Origin: Sphingopyxis macrogoltabida
Lineage (GTDB): Bacteria > Pseudomonadota > Alphaproteobacteria > Sphingomonadales > Sphingomonadaceae
DNA: 64,000 nt
Reading direction: 5' to 3'
Assembly: GCF_001314325.1 (NCBI RefSeq)
Contig: NZ_CP009429.1
Location: 3,596,501 to 3,660,500, forward strand
Positions 19,273-29,258 of this stretch are shown here, piece by piece. A program made the position numbers and the translations under genes. The notes under the pieces were generated by a model. The model was not told the origin of the DNA, did no database searches, and worked only from the letters and a program-made list of their open reading frames with translations. Each line of letters starts with the position of its first letter. Position 1 is the first letter of the stretch.

Positions 19273-21303
19273 CTATCTCTTCAGCCAGCGGTCGTACCAG
19301 GCGATGTTGCTGCGCATCCGGTGCACAAGATAGCTCGGCACCGTAAGCCCGTGATTTTCGCCGGGATAGACGATCAACTTCGTCGGTACGCCACGTGTCT
19401 TGAGAGCAAGGTACATTTGCTCGGCACCGACGCAGGGCACATTGTCGTCGGCATCGGCACACTGGAACAGCGTCGGCGCGGTGATCCGTTCGGGATGAAG
19501 AAAGGGATAGCCCAGCTTACGCCAGACATCGAAATTCTCCCACGGGGTCCCGAGCTCGAGGATATATTCGCGCGCATACATGTCGACGCCGAAGGTCGCC
19601 AGCACGTTGGCGACCCCCGCCCCCGACACCGCCGCCTTGATGCGTTTGTCGCTGGCGATCATGTAATCGGTGAGGATGCCGCCATAGCTCCAGCCGCCGA
19701 CACCGATGCGGTCGGGATCGGCGACGCCGATGTCGATCGCATGGCTGATCCCGGCACTGATGTCCTTGACGTCGAGGTTGCCCCAGTCGGCATAGATGGC
19801 GCGCGAAAAATCGAAGCCGCGCCCCGACGAGCCGCGCGGATTGATCTTGAGCACCGCATAGCCCGCCGCGGCATAGAGCCGCGCGTCGATGTCGAACTCA
19901 TGGCTGTGCTGGTAAACGGGTCCACCATGCAGGTCCGCGATCAGCGGGTAGCGCTTCGCCGGGTCATAATCGGGCGGCAAGGTCAGGAAACCGTGGATTT
20001 CCGCATCGCCGCTCTTGAATGCGACATCCCGGATCGGGCCCAGCGCGCGCGTTTTCAACCAGTCGTTATGATGCGTCAGCAGGCGCATGTCGCCCACCGC
20101 CTTGATCTCGGCCGGGCTGCTCGCGTCGGTGTCGAGCACCGCGATCCGGCCGTTCGTGGCGACGGCATAGTCGTACCCGAGCCGCGCGCCTTCGGTCAGA
20201 TAGGTGATCGCGCTGGTGCCTGGGTCGATCTTTGCCAGCCAGGTGTCGCGATCCTGCTCGATCAGCGCGATCAACTGGCCGTCGGGGGTCCAGCGCGGAT
20301 GATAGAACCAGCGGTCGATCCGCGCCGGCCGCGCCGTCGTGCCATCGACGACGTCGGCAACGACCATCTGCGGCGAGCCATAATAGATCCACTTGTCCTC
20401 GGCGCCTTCGAGCCAGACGAGCTTGCGCGAATCCGGCGACCAGGCGGGCCCCGAGCCCCAGTCGGGATCGCCGTCGGCGCCCGGCGAGGTGCTGATCCGG
20501 CGCGGTTCGCCGCCTTCGGGCGCGACGACGAAAATATCGTAGTTCAGCGTCCGGTCGGCGTCGCCATGATCCTTGGCAGTATAGGCGATCCATTTGCCGT
20601 CGGGCGACCAGGCCGGATGCCAGTGGTCGCGCGCGCCGGCGGTGACCTGCGTCGCCTTGCCGGTCGCGATATCGACGACGAACAATTGCTGGGTGCGATC
20701 GTCGAGATAACCGCGGCCGTCCTGCTTGAAGAAGAAGCGCTCGGTCTCGACCGGCGGCGGCGTCTTCGCCTTGCTGCCGACATGCTTGCCGATCTCCGCC
20801 ACCACGACCGCGCGCTTGCCGTCGGGCGACAGCGCATAATCGCTGATCCCGCCGGCAAGCGTCGTCACCTGCCGCGCCGCGCCGCCGCCCGCGGGCATGC
20901 GCCACAACTGCGTATTCTCGTCTTCCTCTTCCTTGGTGTCGTCGGGGTCGGCGCCCGGTTTTTTCTGCGCGCCCGCATCGCTCAGGAACAGGATCGTCTT
21001 GCCGTCGGCGCTGTAGCGCGGTTGCCATTCGCTCGTCGCGGGGGTCTTGGTGAGTTGGACGGGCACCCCGCCCTCCCACGGCACCGTCCACAAATCGCTC
21101 TTCTCGGCATCGAGCTTGGTGTCGTTGACCGCGACGCTATAGGCGATCCGGCTGCCGTCGGGCGAAAAGCTCGGCCCGGCAACATCGGCGAGCTTGTGGA
21201 TGTCCTCGAGCGTGACCGGCGCCGATTGCGCCACGGCGACCCCCGGCATCGCGCCAAGGGCAGCGCCCGCGAGAACGAGGGTCCGCATTCGCCCCTGCCT
21301 CAC
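19273..21303 (-). CDS. S9 family prolyl-oligopeptidase-type serine peptidase, exported
   Basis: 676 residues. The GTG at 21303 overlaps the upstream TonB receptor stop (GTGA), suggesting coupling; ATG 21288 is an alternative. A signal peptide is followed by WD40-like/PD40 propeller blades (FSPDGSRIAY, WSPDGKWIAY, WSPDSRKLVW) and a C-terminal alpha/beta-hydrolase domain. The catalytic triad is Ser539 (GWSYGG), Asp619 and His651 (GENHGL). It resembles dipeptidyl- or acylaminoacyl-peptidases. As the last gene after two TonB receptors, it probably trims oligopeptides entering the periplasm. Confidence 0.92.
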   Translation of the reverse strand: MRQGRMRTLVLAGAALGAMPGVAVAQSAPVTLEDIHKLADVAGPSFSPDGSRIAYSVAVNDTKLDAEKSDLWTVPWEGGVPVQLTKTPATSEWQPRYSADGKTILFLSDAGAQKKPGADPDDTKEEEDENTQLWRMPAGGGAARQVTTLAGGISDYALSPDGKRAVVVAEIGKHVGSKAKTPPPVETERFFFKQDGRGYLDDRTQQLFVVDIATGKATQVTAGARDHWHPAWSPDGKWIAYTAKDHGDADRTLNYDIFVVAPEGGEPRRISTSPGADGDPDWGSGPAWSPDSRKLVWLEGAEDKWIYYGSPQMVVADVVDGTTARPARIDRWFYHPRWTPDGQLIALIEQDRDTWLAKIDPGTSAITYLTEGARLGYDYAVATNGRIAVLDTDASSPAEIKAVGDMRLLTHHNDWLKTRALGPIRDVAFKSGDAEIHGFLTLPPDYDPAKRYPLIADLHGGPVYQHSHEFDIDARLYAAAGYAVLKINPRGSSGRGFDFSRAIYADWGNLDVKDISAGISHAIDIGVADPDRIGVGGWSYGGILTDYMIASDKRIKAAVSGAGVANVLATFGVDMYAREYILELGTPWENFDVWRKLGYPFLHPERITAPTLFQCADADDNVPCVGAEQMYLALKTRGVPTKLIVYPGENHGLTVPSYLVHRMRSNIAWYDRWLKR

Positions 21304-24236
21304 TTCGCTGCCCCCAGCGCGACTTTCACGCCCGTATAGAAATAGCGGCCCATCGCCGAAACCGGATAGCTCGCGTAGCCGAACGCCGGCTTTTCGTCGA
21401 AGAGGTTGTTGACCCCGGCATAGATGTTGAAGCGGTCGCCGACATCGATGCCGACCTGCAGGTCATGCTCCCACTTCTCCTTCACCTTGAAGAAGCGCGG
21501 GTCGCTGTAATCGGGATCGCCCGCCAGATCTTCGGCGACGAAACGGTCGGTCTTGCTGAACCAGGTGATGCCATAGGCGACGGTTATCGGCCCCTTTTGC
21601 CAGTTGAGATCGAAACTGGCGCTATACTTCGGAATATATTGCTCGCCGCGGTCGGAATCGAGCGTTGCACCCGGGCTGGCGACGAATTCCAGCCGGTCGA
21701 GATAATTGCCGACGAGCGAGATGTTGAAGGTGCCGAGATTATCGGTGCGCAAACGATAGGCGAGCGTCAGGTCGAGGCCGGCGGTCCGGAAACCCGCGAC
21801 ATTGTCGGGCTTGACGTTGAAGCCGATGATATAGCCGGTATCCGGGTCGCGGGTGATGCCCGGGCAGAACTGGTTGTCCAGCGTCGGCTGGTCGACGCAT
21901 AGCTCGGCCAGTTCCTCGGCCTGCGGCGTGTTGATCGCATCCTTGATCTTGATGTCGTACCAGTCGGCGGACAGGCTGAATCCCGGGAGGAAGCTCGGCC
22001 GCAGCACGACGCCCGCGGTCCATGTCTTCGCGGTTTCCTCACGCAGGTTCACATTGCCGCCCGCCAGCCCTTCGGTGAACACGCTCGCCTGCGGCGTGCT
22101 CGACGGGCTGAAGGTAGTCGGATCGACGCCGAGCGCGGTCAGCAGCGCGGCGCAATTCGCTTCGCGGTTCGCGGTGCCGTTGTTCGTTTCCGCCGTGTCG
22201 CACGGATCGACGATGAAGTTGTACGACGAGCTCGCGGGCGCAAAAAGCTCGGCGATGTTCGGCGCGCGCACCGCCTGCGAATAGGTCGCGCGGAACGAGA
22301 TGTCGCGCACCGGGGCATAGACGCCATCGACCTTCCACGTCGTCGTATTGCCGATCGTGCTGTAATCGGAAAAGCGGATCGCGGCGCCGAACGACAGGAG
22401 GTGCGCGAACGGCATTTCCTTCAGCAGCGGCACGTTGAGTTCGCCGAACGCTTCCTTGACCGTGAAGCCGCCCGACGCCGGCTGAACCGCGCCCGCCCAG
22501 GTCAGCCCCGCCGAAATCGCCGGATCGGGATCGAAACGGCTGCGTTCGCGGCGATATTCGCCGCCGAGCGCGAAACCGATCGGGCCGCCGGGCAGCTCGA
22601 ACAGCGCCCCGAAATCGCCCGAGATCGAACCGGAGACCACCTGCTGCGTTACCTTCGAGAAGCTGACGCTGTCAGTGGTGACGAAATCAATCGCCGCGGG
22701 GTCGCGGACATTCTCGCCATAGATATTATAGGGAATGCAGCCGGCGAGTTCGGGCGGCGCGTCGGGGTCGAGGCTCGACCGGCAGACGGGCAGCCCGGTG
22801 TCGGGATCGGTAACCACGTCGATCGCCGCCTGCCACTGCGCCTCCAGCCGGTTGCCGCGCGACAGCACGCGCGTCTTCGTCTGGCCATAGACATAGGACA
22901 GCTCATATTTCGCATGTTCGGAGATCGCGCCATTGGCGCCGATCACGCCGCGCAGCGTCTTGCGCGTCACATCTTCGGTGTTGATGCCCATGTCGAAATT
23001 GTCGCGAGTGATCAGCACCCCGTCGGGCGTGTCGGGATCCTCGAAATATTCGGCCGCTGCGCCGGGGACGATCGCATCGCGGATCGACTGCGGCATGAAC
23101 GGGTTTTCGGCGGTCTGGAACAAATAGAAATCATAATTGGGCTGCGACAGGCTGCGCGTCCGGGTGCGGACATATTTGCCCTCGGCGAACAGGTTGAACG
23201 CGTCGCTGAATTCATAATGGCCGAGCGCGTTGACGAGATGGCGCTCGATGCCGGGGAACAGGTCGCCCTGATAGCCGTCGACGGGCGTGCTCGAGCCGCC
23301 CTGCGTATAACCGCCCGATTCCTCGAGCACGAGGCCGCGGTCGTAGATGCGGCCATTGCCTTCGAAATCGGCGGCAAAATCGAAATCGACGTCGACCGCG
23401 CCGAAGCGCGAACTGTCGGCATAACGGACGTCGTTATAGACGATATTGTCGGGGATATTCGGGTCGTCTGGAATGTCGCCCTGGTTGCGATAGAGGTTCG
23501 CCGCCACCGGATTGCGCAGATAGGGCCGGTCCTGATCCGACACCCGCGCATCGCGATTATATTCATAGGCGATCGCGATATTGCCGCGGCCTCCTGCAAA
23601 ATTCTTGCCCCAGGTCAGCGCGCCGAACTGGTTGCCGCCGTCGCCATATTCCGAGATGCCAATCTGCCCGCGCGCGGTCAGCCCCTCGAAATCATGCTTC
23701 AGCCGGAAATTGACCACCCCCGACACGCCGTCGGCGCCATAGATTGCCGACGCGCCGCCAGTGAGCACGTCGACCGTTTCGACAAGGTCGGTCGGGATCG
23801 CGTTGATGTCGACCGCCGCCGATCCCGCAAGCCCCGACACATGGCGTCGGCCGTCGACGAGCACCAAAGTACGGTCGGTGCCGAGGTTGCGCAGGTTGAG
23901 GAGGTCGAGTCCCGCCTCGCCGAAATCGGGGTTGGAGCCGCCGGTGAGGTCGCCGGTGCGCGAACCGACGAGCGCCGGGCTTTGCACAAGGAAGTCCGCA
24001 AGGCTGGTCTGCCCCGACTGTTCGATCGTCGCCGCCGAATAGGAGGTGACGGGGTTGGCGAAATCCAGCTCGGGGCGGGCGATGCGCGTTCCGGTGACGA
24101 CGATTTCGTCGCGGGGGGTGTCGCTGCTACCCTCGTCCGTCTGATCGGATGCGGGCGGCGGTTCCTGCTGGGCAATCGCGGGCGTGATCCAGCTGGCACC
24201 GGCCAGCAGGGCGGACATGGCAAGCACAGGCTTCAT
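21300..24236 (-). CDS. Large TonB-dependent outer-membrane receptor
   Basis: 978 residues from ATG 24236, with GGGGG 9 bases upstream. Signal peptide, TonB box-like DEIVVTGTRI, then a plug with LRNLGTDRTLVLVDGRR and VDVLTGGASAIYGADGVSGVVNF. This plug pattern and length are typical of the large receptors that sphingomonads and Caulobacter use for oligosaccharides, peptides or other bulky nutrients rather than siderophores. It overlaps the S9 peptidase start by four bases and lies 107 bp downstream of another receptor of similar type. The pair may take up related peptides. Confidence 0.92.
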   Translation of the reverse strand: MKPVLAMSALLAGASWITPAIAQQEPPPASDQTDEGSSDTPRDEIVVTGTRIARPELDFANPVTSYSAATIEQSGQTSLADFLVQSPALVGSRTGDLTGGSNPDFGEAGLDLLNLRNLGTDRTLVLVDGRRHVSGLAGSAAVDINAIPTDLVETVDVLTGGASAIYGADGVSGVVNFRLKHDFEGLTARGQIGISEYGDGGNQFGALTWGKNFAGGRGNIAIAYEYNRDARVSDQDRPYLRNPVAANLYRNQGDIPDDPNIPDNIVYNDVRYADSSRFGAVDVDFDFAADFEGNGRIYDRGLVLEESGGYTQGGSSTPVDGYQGDLFPGIERHLVNALGHYEFSDAFNLFAEGKYVRTRTRSLSQPNYDFYLFQTAENPFMPQSIRDAIVPGAAAEYFEDPDTPDGVLITRDNFDMGINTEDVTRKTLRGVIGANGAISEHAKYELSYVYGQTKTRVLSRGNRLEAQWQAAIDVVTDPDTGLPVCRSSLDPDAPPELAGCIPYNIYGENVRDPAAIDFVTTDSVSFSKVTQQVVSGSISGDFGALFELPGGPIGFALGGEYRRERSRFDPDPAISAGLTWAGAVQPASGGFTVKEAFGELNVPLLKEMPFAHLLSFGAAIRFSDYSTIGNTTTWKVDGVYAPVRDISFRATYSQAVRAPNIAELFAPASSSYNFIVDPCDTAETNNGTANREANCAALLTALGVDPTTFSPSSTPQASVFTEGLAGGNVNLREETAKTWTAGVVLRPSFLPGFSLSADWYDIKIKDAINTPQAEELAELCVDQPTLDNQFCPGITRDPDTGYIIGFNVKPDNVAGFRTAGLDLTLAYRLRTDNLGTFNISLVGNYLDRLEFVASPGATLDSDRGEQYIPKYSASFDLNWQKGPITVAYGITWFSKTDRFVAEDLAGDPDYSDPRFFKVKEKWEHDLQVGIDVGDRFNIYAGVNNLFDEKPAFGYASYPVSAMGRYFYTGVKVALGAAK

Positions 24237-24343
24237 CGGACGCAACCCCCTATTGGTTCAATCGATCGTCGACCCTTGTTTCATTTCGTCAAATTGCGCA
24301 TCGCGGGGCAGCCCGGGTCGCCTTCCGGCGACCCGGCGGCGCA

Positions 24344-27130
24344 TCAAAGCGCCGAGCCGCCGAGTTTGTAGGTCAGCTGCAGGAAGACGCTGCGGCCGAT
24401 GCTGTCGAACCAGCTCGTGTTGTAATAGGGATAGCCCGACCATGTCGGATCCTTCACCGGGTCGGTGTCGAACAGGTTCCGGATCGTCAGCGACCCGCGC
24501 ATATGATCGGTAAAATCATATTGTAGCGTCGCGTTGAACAGATAGCTCGCCTTGATGAAGGCATCCTCGTCATAGTTCGGCAGCTTGCCAAGACGGGTGC
24601 CCGAGAAGGTGAACTGCAACCCGTCGCTCGCCCAGGTGATGCTGCCGTTCGACTTGTCGCGCGGCAGGTAGAAGCCGCTGTCGAATGCCAGCTTGTTCTC
24701 GATCGGATCGCCCGGATATTGCTGGAAGCTGTGCTTGAACACGTGGCTGTGCGCAAGCGACAGGGTGAAGTCGCCGATACCGGTCGGCAGCGTGCCGCGG
24801 AAAGCAACGTCGATCCCGCTCGTCTTTTCGCGCGCGATGTTGATGGGGTTGACCCGGATCGAAGAAATCTGGCCGGCGAGCCCGCCACTGGTGAAACGGG
24901 TCACGCGGGCGATCGCATCCTGGCAGGTCGGCGAATTGGGATCGAGTTCGATATTGCCATCGGCGTCGGGGCGGCACGCCGCCTCGTCGCGGGCAATCTG
25001 GTCGATGCTGAGGTCGTCGACCTGATTGTCCAGCGATACGCGGAAATAGTCGACCGAGAAATGGAGGCGGCTCGATGGCGAAAAGACGAAGCCGGCGGTC
25101 AACGTCTTGCCCGTTTCGGCCTTGAGGTCACGATTGCCCGTCCGGTTCACCACGATGCCGCTGCCCGAATAGCTGCAATCGCCGACCTCTTCCTCTGGCT
25201 CTTCGATCCCGCACAGATAATAATCGTCGACGCTGCTCTGGACGTTCCCCGGGCCGGTGAAGACATAATGGAGATCGGGCGCGCGGAACGCCGTACCATA
25301 GGCCGCGCGGAACAACATGCTGCTGGTCGGACGCACCTCCAGCCCGCCATTATAGGTGAACTTGCCGACGTTGCGACCGCCAAAACCGAAGCGGTCATAG
25401 CGTCCGGCGGCCGACAGCGTGACGAAGTCGAGGACGGGAACGCGAAGCTCGCCGCCGATGGCGGCATGGCTGCGCTTGCCCCTGCCGTCGCTGTCTTTCC
25501 AGCTATAATAATAATCGGTCAGCGCCAGCGGATCGGGGCGCAGGTTGTAACCCTGCTTGCCATATTCGGCGACCATCGCAAAGCCGACGGGTCCGGCGGG
25601 AAGCTGGAACAATTCGCCGTTGGTCAGCGTCGCCTGGAGGTTGTTCGTCCAGCTGTACGGGCGATAGACGGTATCGGCCGAGATGCTGTCATATTCCGCA
25701 GGGGTCAGGGCCCGGTAAAAATAGACGTCGGGATCGCGGTTATAGATCGGATAACCGCTGTCCTCGTCGATCCCGAGCTGGGGACCGAGGAAGAAATCCT
25801 GCGCCTTCTGATTGATGATCTGCGGCCAGCGCACCACCGACTGATAGCGGCTGTAATTGAATGACAGTTCATAGTTCCAGGCGTTGCCGAAATTGCCGCG
25901 GACGCCGGGAGTGATGCTGTAGGTCGTCTGCTTGATGCGCTGCATCTCGAAGCCGCCGGTTTCCTCCGGCGCGAACTGGCGCGACCAATCGTCGATCGTG
26001 CCGTCGAACGCATTGTAGAAGCTGTTGTCCGAACTCGACGATGAATTTTCGAACGCCCAGCTCGTCACATCGTACATCAGGCGGACCTTGCTGATCCCGA
26101 ACTGGAAATCGGTGAACAGCTTGGCGTTGTCCGACAGTTCGTAAGACATGCTGCCAAAGCTGTTGAAGCCCTTGCGCCCCGAAACGATCGTCCCATAGGC
26201 GATCGACGATTTGCTGCCGCAATAATAGCCGGGACCATAATCATCGATGACCGGGTCATAGTCGCCATAGCGCGGCCGCGAGGTATAGATGGTCGAACCG
26301 CGATTGAGATGGGACAGCCGCGCGCAGGTGTCGGCGCCCGGATCGATATAGCTGTCGTTCTCGATGCTGTAGCGAAGGAAGGTGCGCCGCGCGATCGTGC
26401 TGACGGGATTATCGTCGGTGCTGTCCTGGATGCTGCGGTCATAAGCCCAGAGCGGGCGCTGATCGAGATATTCGATGCCGCCGACGATATTGAAACGCCC
26501 CGACGACCAGCCGCCGGTGGCGGTGAAGCGATGCGACATGCCGCCGCCATGCTGGGTGCGCCCGTGGCGATAGTCGAGCGTGATACCGTCGAGCTTTTCC
26601 TTCATCTTGAAGTTGACGACGCCGGCGATCGCGTCGGAGCCATAGATCGCCGACCCGGCACCGCTCAAAATCTCGACCTTGTCGATCAGGCTGACCGGGA
26701 TGTTCGAGATGTCGGTGAAGTTGCTGCGGCCGATATAGGGCAGCGGGAAATCGGCGATGCGGCGGCCGTTGACCAGCACCAGCGTATGGTTGGGGCCGAG
26801 CCCGCGCAGGTCGACCTGCTGCGCGCCGGGCGTGAAATCCGCGCTGCTGCCCGATTGCGGGCTCTGCGTCTCGCCACTGTTCTGCGTCATCGCCGCGAGC
26901 AGTTCGGGGACGCTGGTATAGCCGTTGGCGCGGATCGTGTCGGAATCGATCGTCGTGACCGGCGACGGACCCTGGTCGCGGATCGTCGGGATGCGCGAAC
27001 CGGTGACGATGATCTCGTCGTTCCCGCCCTCGTTCGCGGGGTCCTGCGCCCAGGCGGGCGTGGCCAGCGCCGGCAGGCAGACGCCCAGCCCCAGCAGGAT
27101 TCGAAGCGACCGCGCACCCAGAGCTTGCAT
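24344..27130 (-). CDS. Large TonB-dependent outer-membrane receptor
   Basis: 928 residues from ATG 27130, with AAGGGG about 8 bases upstream. Signal peptide ending in PAWAQ, TonB box-like DEIIVTGSRI, plug with LRGLGPNHTLVLVNGRR and VEILSGAGSAIYGSDAIAGVVNF, and a barrel ending in FLQLTYKLGGSAL. It is the first gene of the receptor-receptor-S9 peptidase operon and is divergent from the cyanophycinase fusion gene, sharing a promoter region with an inverted repeat. It is similar in type to the next receptor but not a recent copy. Confidence 0.92.
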   Translation of the reverse strand: MQALGARSLRILLGLGVCLPALATPAWAQDPANEGGNDEIIVTGSRIPTIRDQGPSPVTTIDSDTIRANGYTSVPELLAAMTQNSGETQSPQSGSSADFTPGAQQVDLRGLGPNHTLVLVNGRRIADFPLPYIGRSNFTDISNIPVSLIDKVEILSGAGSAIYGSDAIAGVVNFKMKEKLDGITLDYRHGRTQHGGGMSHRFTATGGWSSGRFNIVGGIEYLDQRPLWAYDRSIQDSTDDNPVSTIARRTFLRYSIENDSYIDPGADTCARLSHLNRGSTIYTSRPRYGDYDPVIDDYGPGYYCGSKSSIAYGTIVSGRKGFNSFGSMSYELSDNAKLFTDFQFGISKVRLMYDVTSWAFENSSSSSDNSFYNAFDGTIDDWSRQFAPEETGGFEMQRIKQTTYSITPGVRGNFGNAWNYELSFNYSRYQSVVRWPQIINQKAQDFFLGPQLGIDEDSGYPIYNRDPDVYFYRALTPAEYDSISADTVYRPYSWTNNLQATLTNGELFQLPAGPVGFAMVAEYGKQGYNLRPDPLALTDYYYSWKDSDGRGKRSHAAIGGELRVPVLDFVTLSAAGRYDRFGFGGRNVGKFTYNGGLEVRPTSSMLFRAAYGTAFRAPDLHYVFTGPGNVQSSVDDYYLCGIEEPEEEVGDCSYSGSGIVVNRTGNRDLKAETGKTLTAGFVFSPSSRLHFSVDYFRVSLDNQVDDLSIDQIARDEAACRPDADGNIELDPNSPTCQDAIARVTRFTSGGLAGQISSIRVNPINIAREKTSGIDVAFRGTLPTGIGDFTLSLAHSHVFKHSFQQYPGDPIENKLAFDSGFYLPRDKSNGSITWASDGLQFTFSGTRLGKLPNYDEDAFIKASYLFNATLQYDFTDHMRGSLTIRNLFDTDPVKDPTWSGYPYYNTSWFDSIGRSVFLQLTYKLGGSAL

Positions 27131-27226
27131 CAAAATTACCCCTTTATGTCCCCCGGCGCGACTCACGGCGCGCCCGCGCCCATTTGACGCATTTTCGTTT
27201 CACCAGAAAGCTCCGATAATTTCAAT

Positions 27227-27254
27227 CAATATGACGATTTGCGGAATCATATTG
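27227..27254. promoter_or_regulatory. Inverted repeat in the divergent TonB/cyanophycinase promoter region (candidate Lrp site)
   Basis: CAATATGA and TCATATTG form a perfect 8-base inverted repeat with a 12-base spacer. It lies about 97 bp from the TonB receptor start and 64 bp from the cyanophycinase fusion start, in a locally AT-rich stretch. Lrp/AsnC proteins bind AT-rich dyads, and the Lrp-type gene at 29258 is coupled to the fusion gene, so autoregulation plus control of the receptor operon is a reasonable guess. Confidence 0.5.
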
Positions 27255-27317
27255 TCATTATCTGCGCTTATTATGTAACATCGTGCCATCGCATCGGCGC
27301 ATCGGGGGAGATTTTGG

Positions 27318-29258
27318 ATGTTGGCTATGATCGTGCGCGGGCTGCTCCTGCCGCTGCTGGCGGCGCTGGGTCTCGCCCTCTCCCCGGCGGTGGCAAAGGA
27401 AGCAAAGCCGAAACCGTACGAACATTATGTGTTCGGCAAACTGAACACGCCGACCCCGGGCCCGGTGTCGGGCGGGCTGCTTCTGATGGGCGGCGGCGAT
27501 CGCAATATCGATTCGATGAAATGGTTCTTCGGCAAAGCCGGGAACGGCCATATCGTCGTGATCAGCGCCTCTTACGGGAAGGAGATCGGCGAGGAATTCT
27601 TCGACGAGGTCGGCGGCATCCAGTCGGCCGAAATCTTCGTCTTTCACGACCGCTCGCAATCGACGAACCGGAAGATTCTCGACCGGCTGCGCAAGGCCGA
27701 CGGCATCTTCATCGCCGGCGGCGACCAGTCGCGCTACGTCCGTTACTGGCGCGGCACTCCGGTCGCCGAGATCCTCGACGCGCATGTCGCGGCGGGCAAG
27801 CCGCTCGCGGGGACGAGCGCGGGCCTCGCGATGCAGGGCGAGAAGCTTTACGGCGCGATGGACGACGGCAGCATCAAAAGCCCAGAGGCGCTCGCCGATC
27901 CGCTCGGCCCCGCCAACACGATCGAGGGCGATTTCGTCCATTTTGCGCTGCTCAAGGGCATCGTCACCGACACCCATTTCAAGGAACGCGACCGCCTCGG
28001 CCGCCTCTTCGCCTTTCTTGCCAAGGCGCAGGTCGGGCGCCCCGCCGACCAGCCCGCGATGATCGGCCTAGGGGTCGACGAAAGCGCCGCGCTCGCGGTC
28101 GAACCCGACGGCAGTGGACGCATCTATGCGACCGCGCCCGACGGCTATGCGTGGGTGGTCGACGGATCGACGCTGCGCGGCGTCACCGGCCGCGGCCCCC
28201 TCGATGCCCCGCGCGTCAAAGTGGTCGGCGTCGGGCCCGGATCGGTCGTCCACCTGCCGTCGGGCCGCGTCGACAATCCGGTCTTCGAGCGCCACTATGC
28301 CGCGCGCGCGGGCGAAATCGTCGAGGTGCCGCGCTGGTCGCTGGCGATCCACGGCGGCGCGGGGGTGATCGAGCGCAAGACGCTCTCGCCCGAAAAGGAA
28401 CAGGCTTACCGCGCCGGGCTCGACGCCGCGTTGCGCGCCGGCGCGGCAGTGCTCGACAAGGGCGGCGCGGCACTCGATGCGGTCGCGGCTGCAGTACGGC
28501 TGCTCGAGGACAACCCGCTGTTCAACGCCGGGCGCGGCGCGGTCTTCACTGCCGAGGGCCGGAACGAGCTCGACGCCGCGATCATGGACGGCAAGACGCT
28601 GAAGGCCGGCGCCGTCGCCGGTGTGACGCGGACCCGCCACCCGATCGACCTTGCCCGCGCGGTGATGGACAATAGCCCGCACGTCATGCTGGCGCGCGAC
28701 GGCGCCGATCGCTTTTCGGTCGAACAGGGCCTCGAACAGGCCGACCCCGCCTGGTTCCGCACCGAGGAACGCTGGCAGCAGCTGCTCGCCTGGCGCGCAA
28801 AACAGCAGGCGGCGGTCGATCCGACGCACCTGTTCGGTACCGTCGGCGCGGTGGCACTCGACGCCGACGGCCATCTCGCCGCGGCAACTTCGACCGGCGG
28901 CATGACCGGCAAGCGCTGGGGCCGCATCGGCGATAGCCCGATCATCGGCGCAGGCACCTATGCCAAGGACGGTCAGTGCGCGGTGTCGGCAACCGGGTCG
29001 GGCGAATATTTCATCCGCGAAAGTGCGGCGCGGCAGGTCTGCGACCGCGTCGCGTGGAAGGGCGAAAGCCTGAAGGATGCGGCCGACGACACAATCATGG
29101 CGGTCGGCGCGATCGGCGGCGACGGCGGGCTGATCGCGATGGGCCCCGACGGGCGCCCGGCGTTCGCGATCAACGATCTCGGCATGTACCGCGGCCAAAT
29201 CACCGCCGGGGGTGTGCCCGCAACGGCGATCTTCGCCGACGAAAAGCTGGCCGACTGA
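27318..29258 (+). CDS. Secreted cyanophycinase (S51) / isoaspartyl peptidase (asparaginase-2 type) fusion
   Basis: 646 residues with an N-terminal signal peptide. Residues 45-260 are a cyanophycinase-like S51 domain: nucleophile Ser167 in AGTSAG, His220 in DTHF, Glu255 in VDES. Residues 340-640 are an Ntn-hydrolase of the plant-type asparaginase/isoaspartyl aminopeptidase family: HGGAG, FNAGRG, and autocatalytic Thr508 in GTVGAVALD. S51 cyanophycinase releases beta-Asp-Arg dipeptides, and isoaspartyl peptidase splits such dipeptides. One exported protein could therefore take cyanophycin, or another isoaspartyl peptide, down to free amino acids. It ends in an ATGA overlap with an Lrp-type regulator. 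Confidence 0.9.
   Translation: MLAMIVRGLLLPLLAALGLALSPAVAKEAKPKPYEHYVFGKLNTPTPGPVSGGLLLMGGGDRNIDSMKWFFGKAGNGHIVVISASYGKEIGEEFFDEVGGIQSAEIFVFHDRSQSTNRKILDRLRKADGIFIAGGDQSRYVRYWRGTPVAEILDAHVAAGKPLAGTSAGLAMQGEKLYGAMDDGSIKSPEALADPLGPANTIEGDFVHFALLKGIVTDTHFKERDRLGRLFAFLAKAQVGRPADQPAMIGLGVDESAALAVEPDGSGRIYATAPDGYAWVVDGSTLRGVTGRGPLDAPRVKVVGVGPGSVVHLPSGRVDNPVFERHYAARAGEIVEVPRWSLAIHGGAGVIERKTLSPEKEQAYRAGLDAALRAGAAVLDKGGAALDAVAAAVRLLEDNPLFNAGRGAVFTAEGRNELDAAIMDGKTLKAGAVAGVTRTRHPIDLARAVMDNSPHVMLARDGADRFSVEQGLEQADPAWFRTEERWQQLLAWRAKQQAAVDPTHLFGTVGAVALDADGHLAAATSTGGMTGKRWGRIGDSPIIGAGTYAKDGQCAVSATGSGEYFIRESAARQVCDRVAWKGESLKDAADDTIMAVGAIGGDGGLIAMGPDGRPAFAINDLGMYRGQITAGGVPATAIFADEKLAD

Noticed and set aside
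19273..27130. Lasso-peptide isopeptidase/TonB receptor locus
   Set aside because: S9 peptidase plus TonB receptors recalls the lasso-peptide isopeptidase loci of sphingomonads, but no precursor, B-type protease or asparagine-synthetase-like cyclase gene is present. The 31-codon ORF nearby has no leader features.
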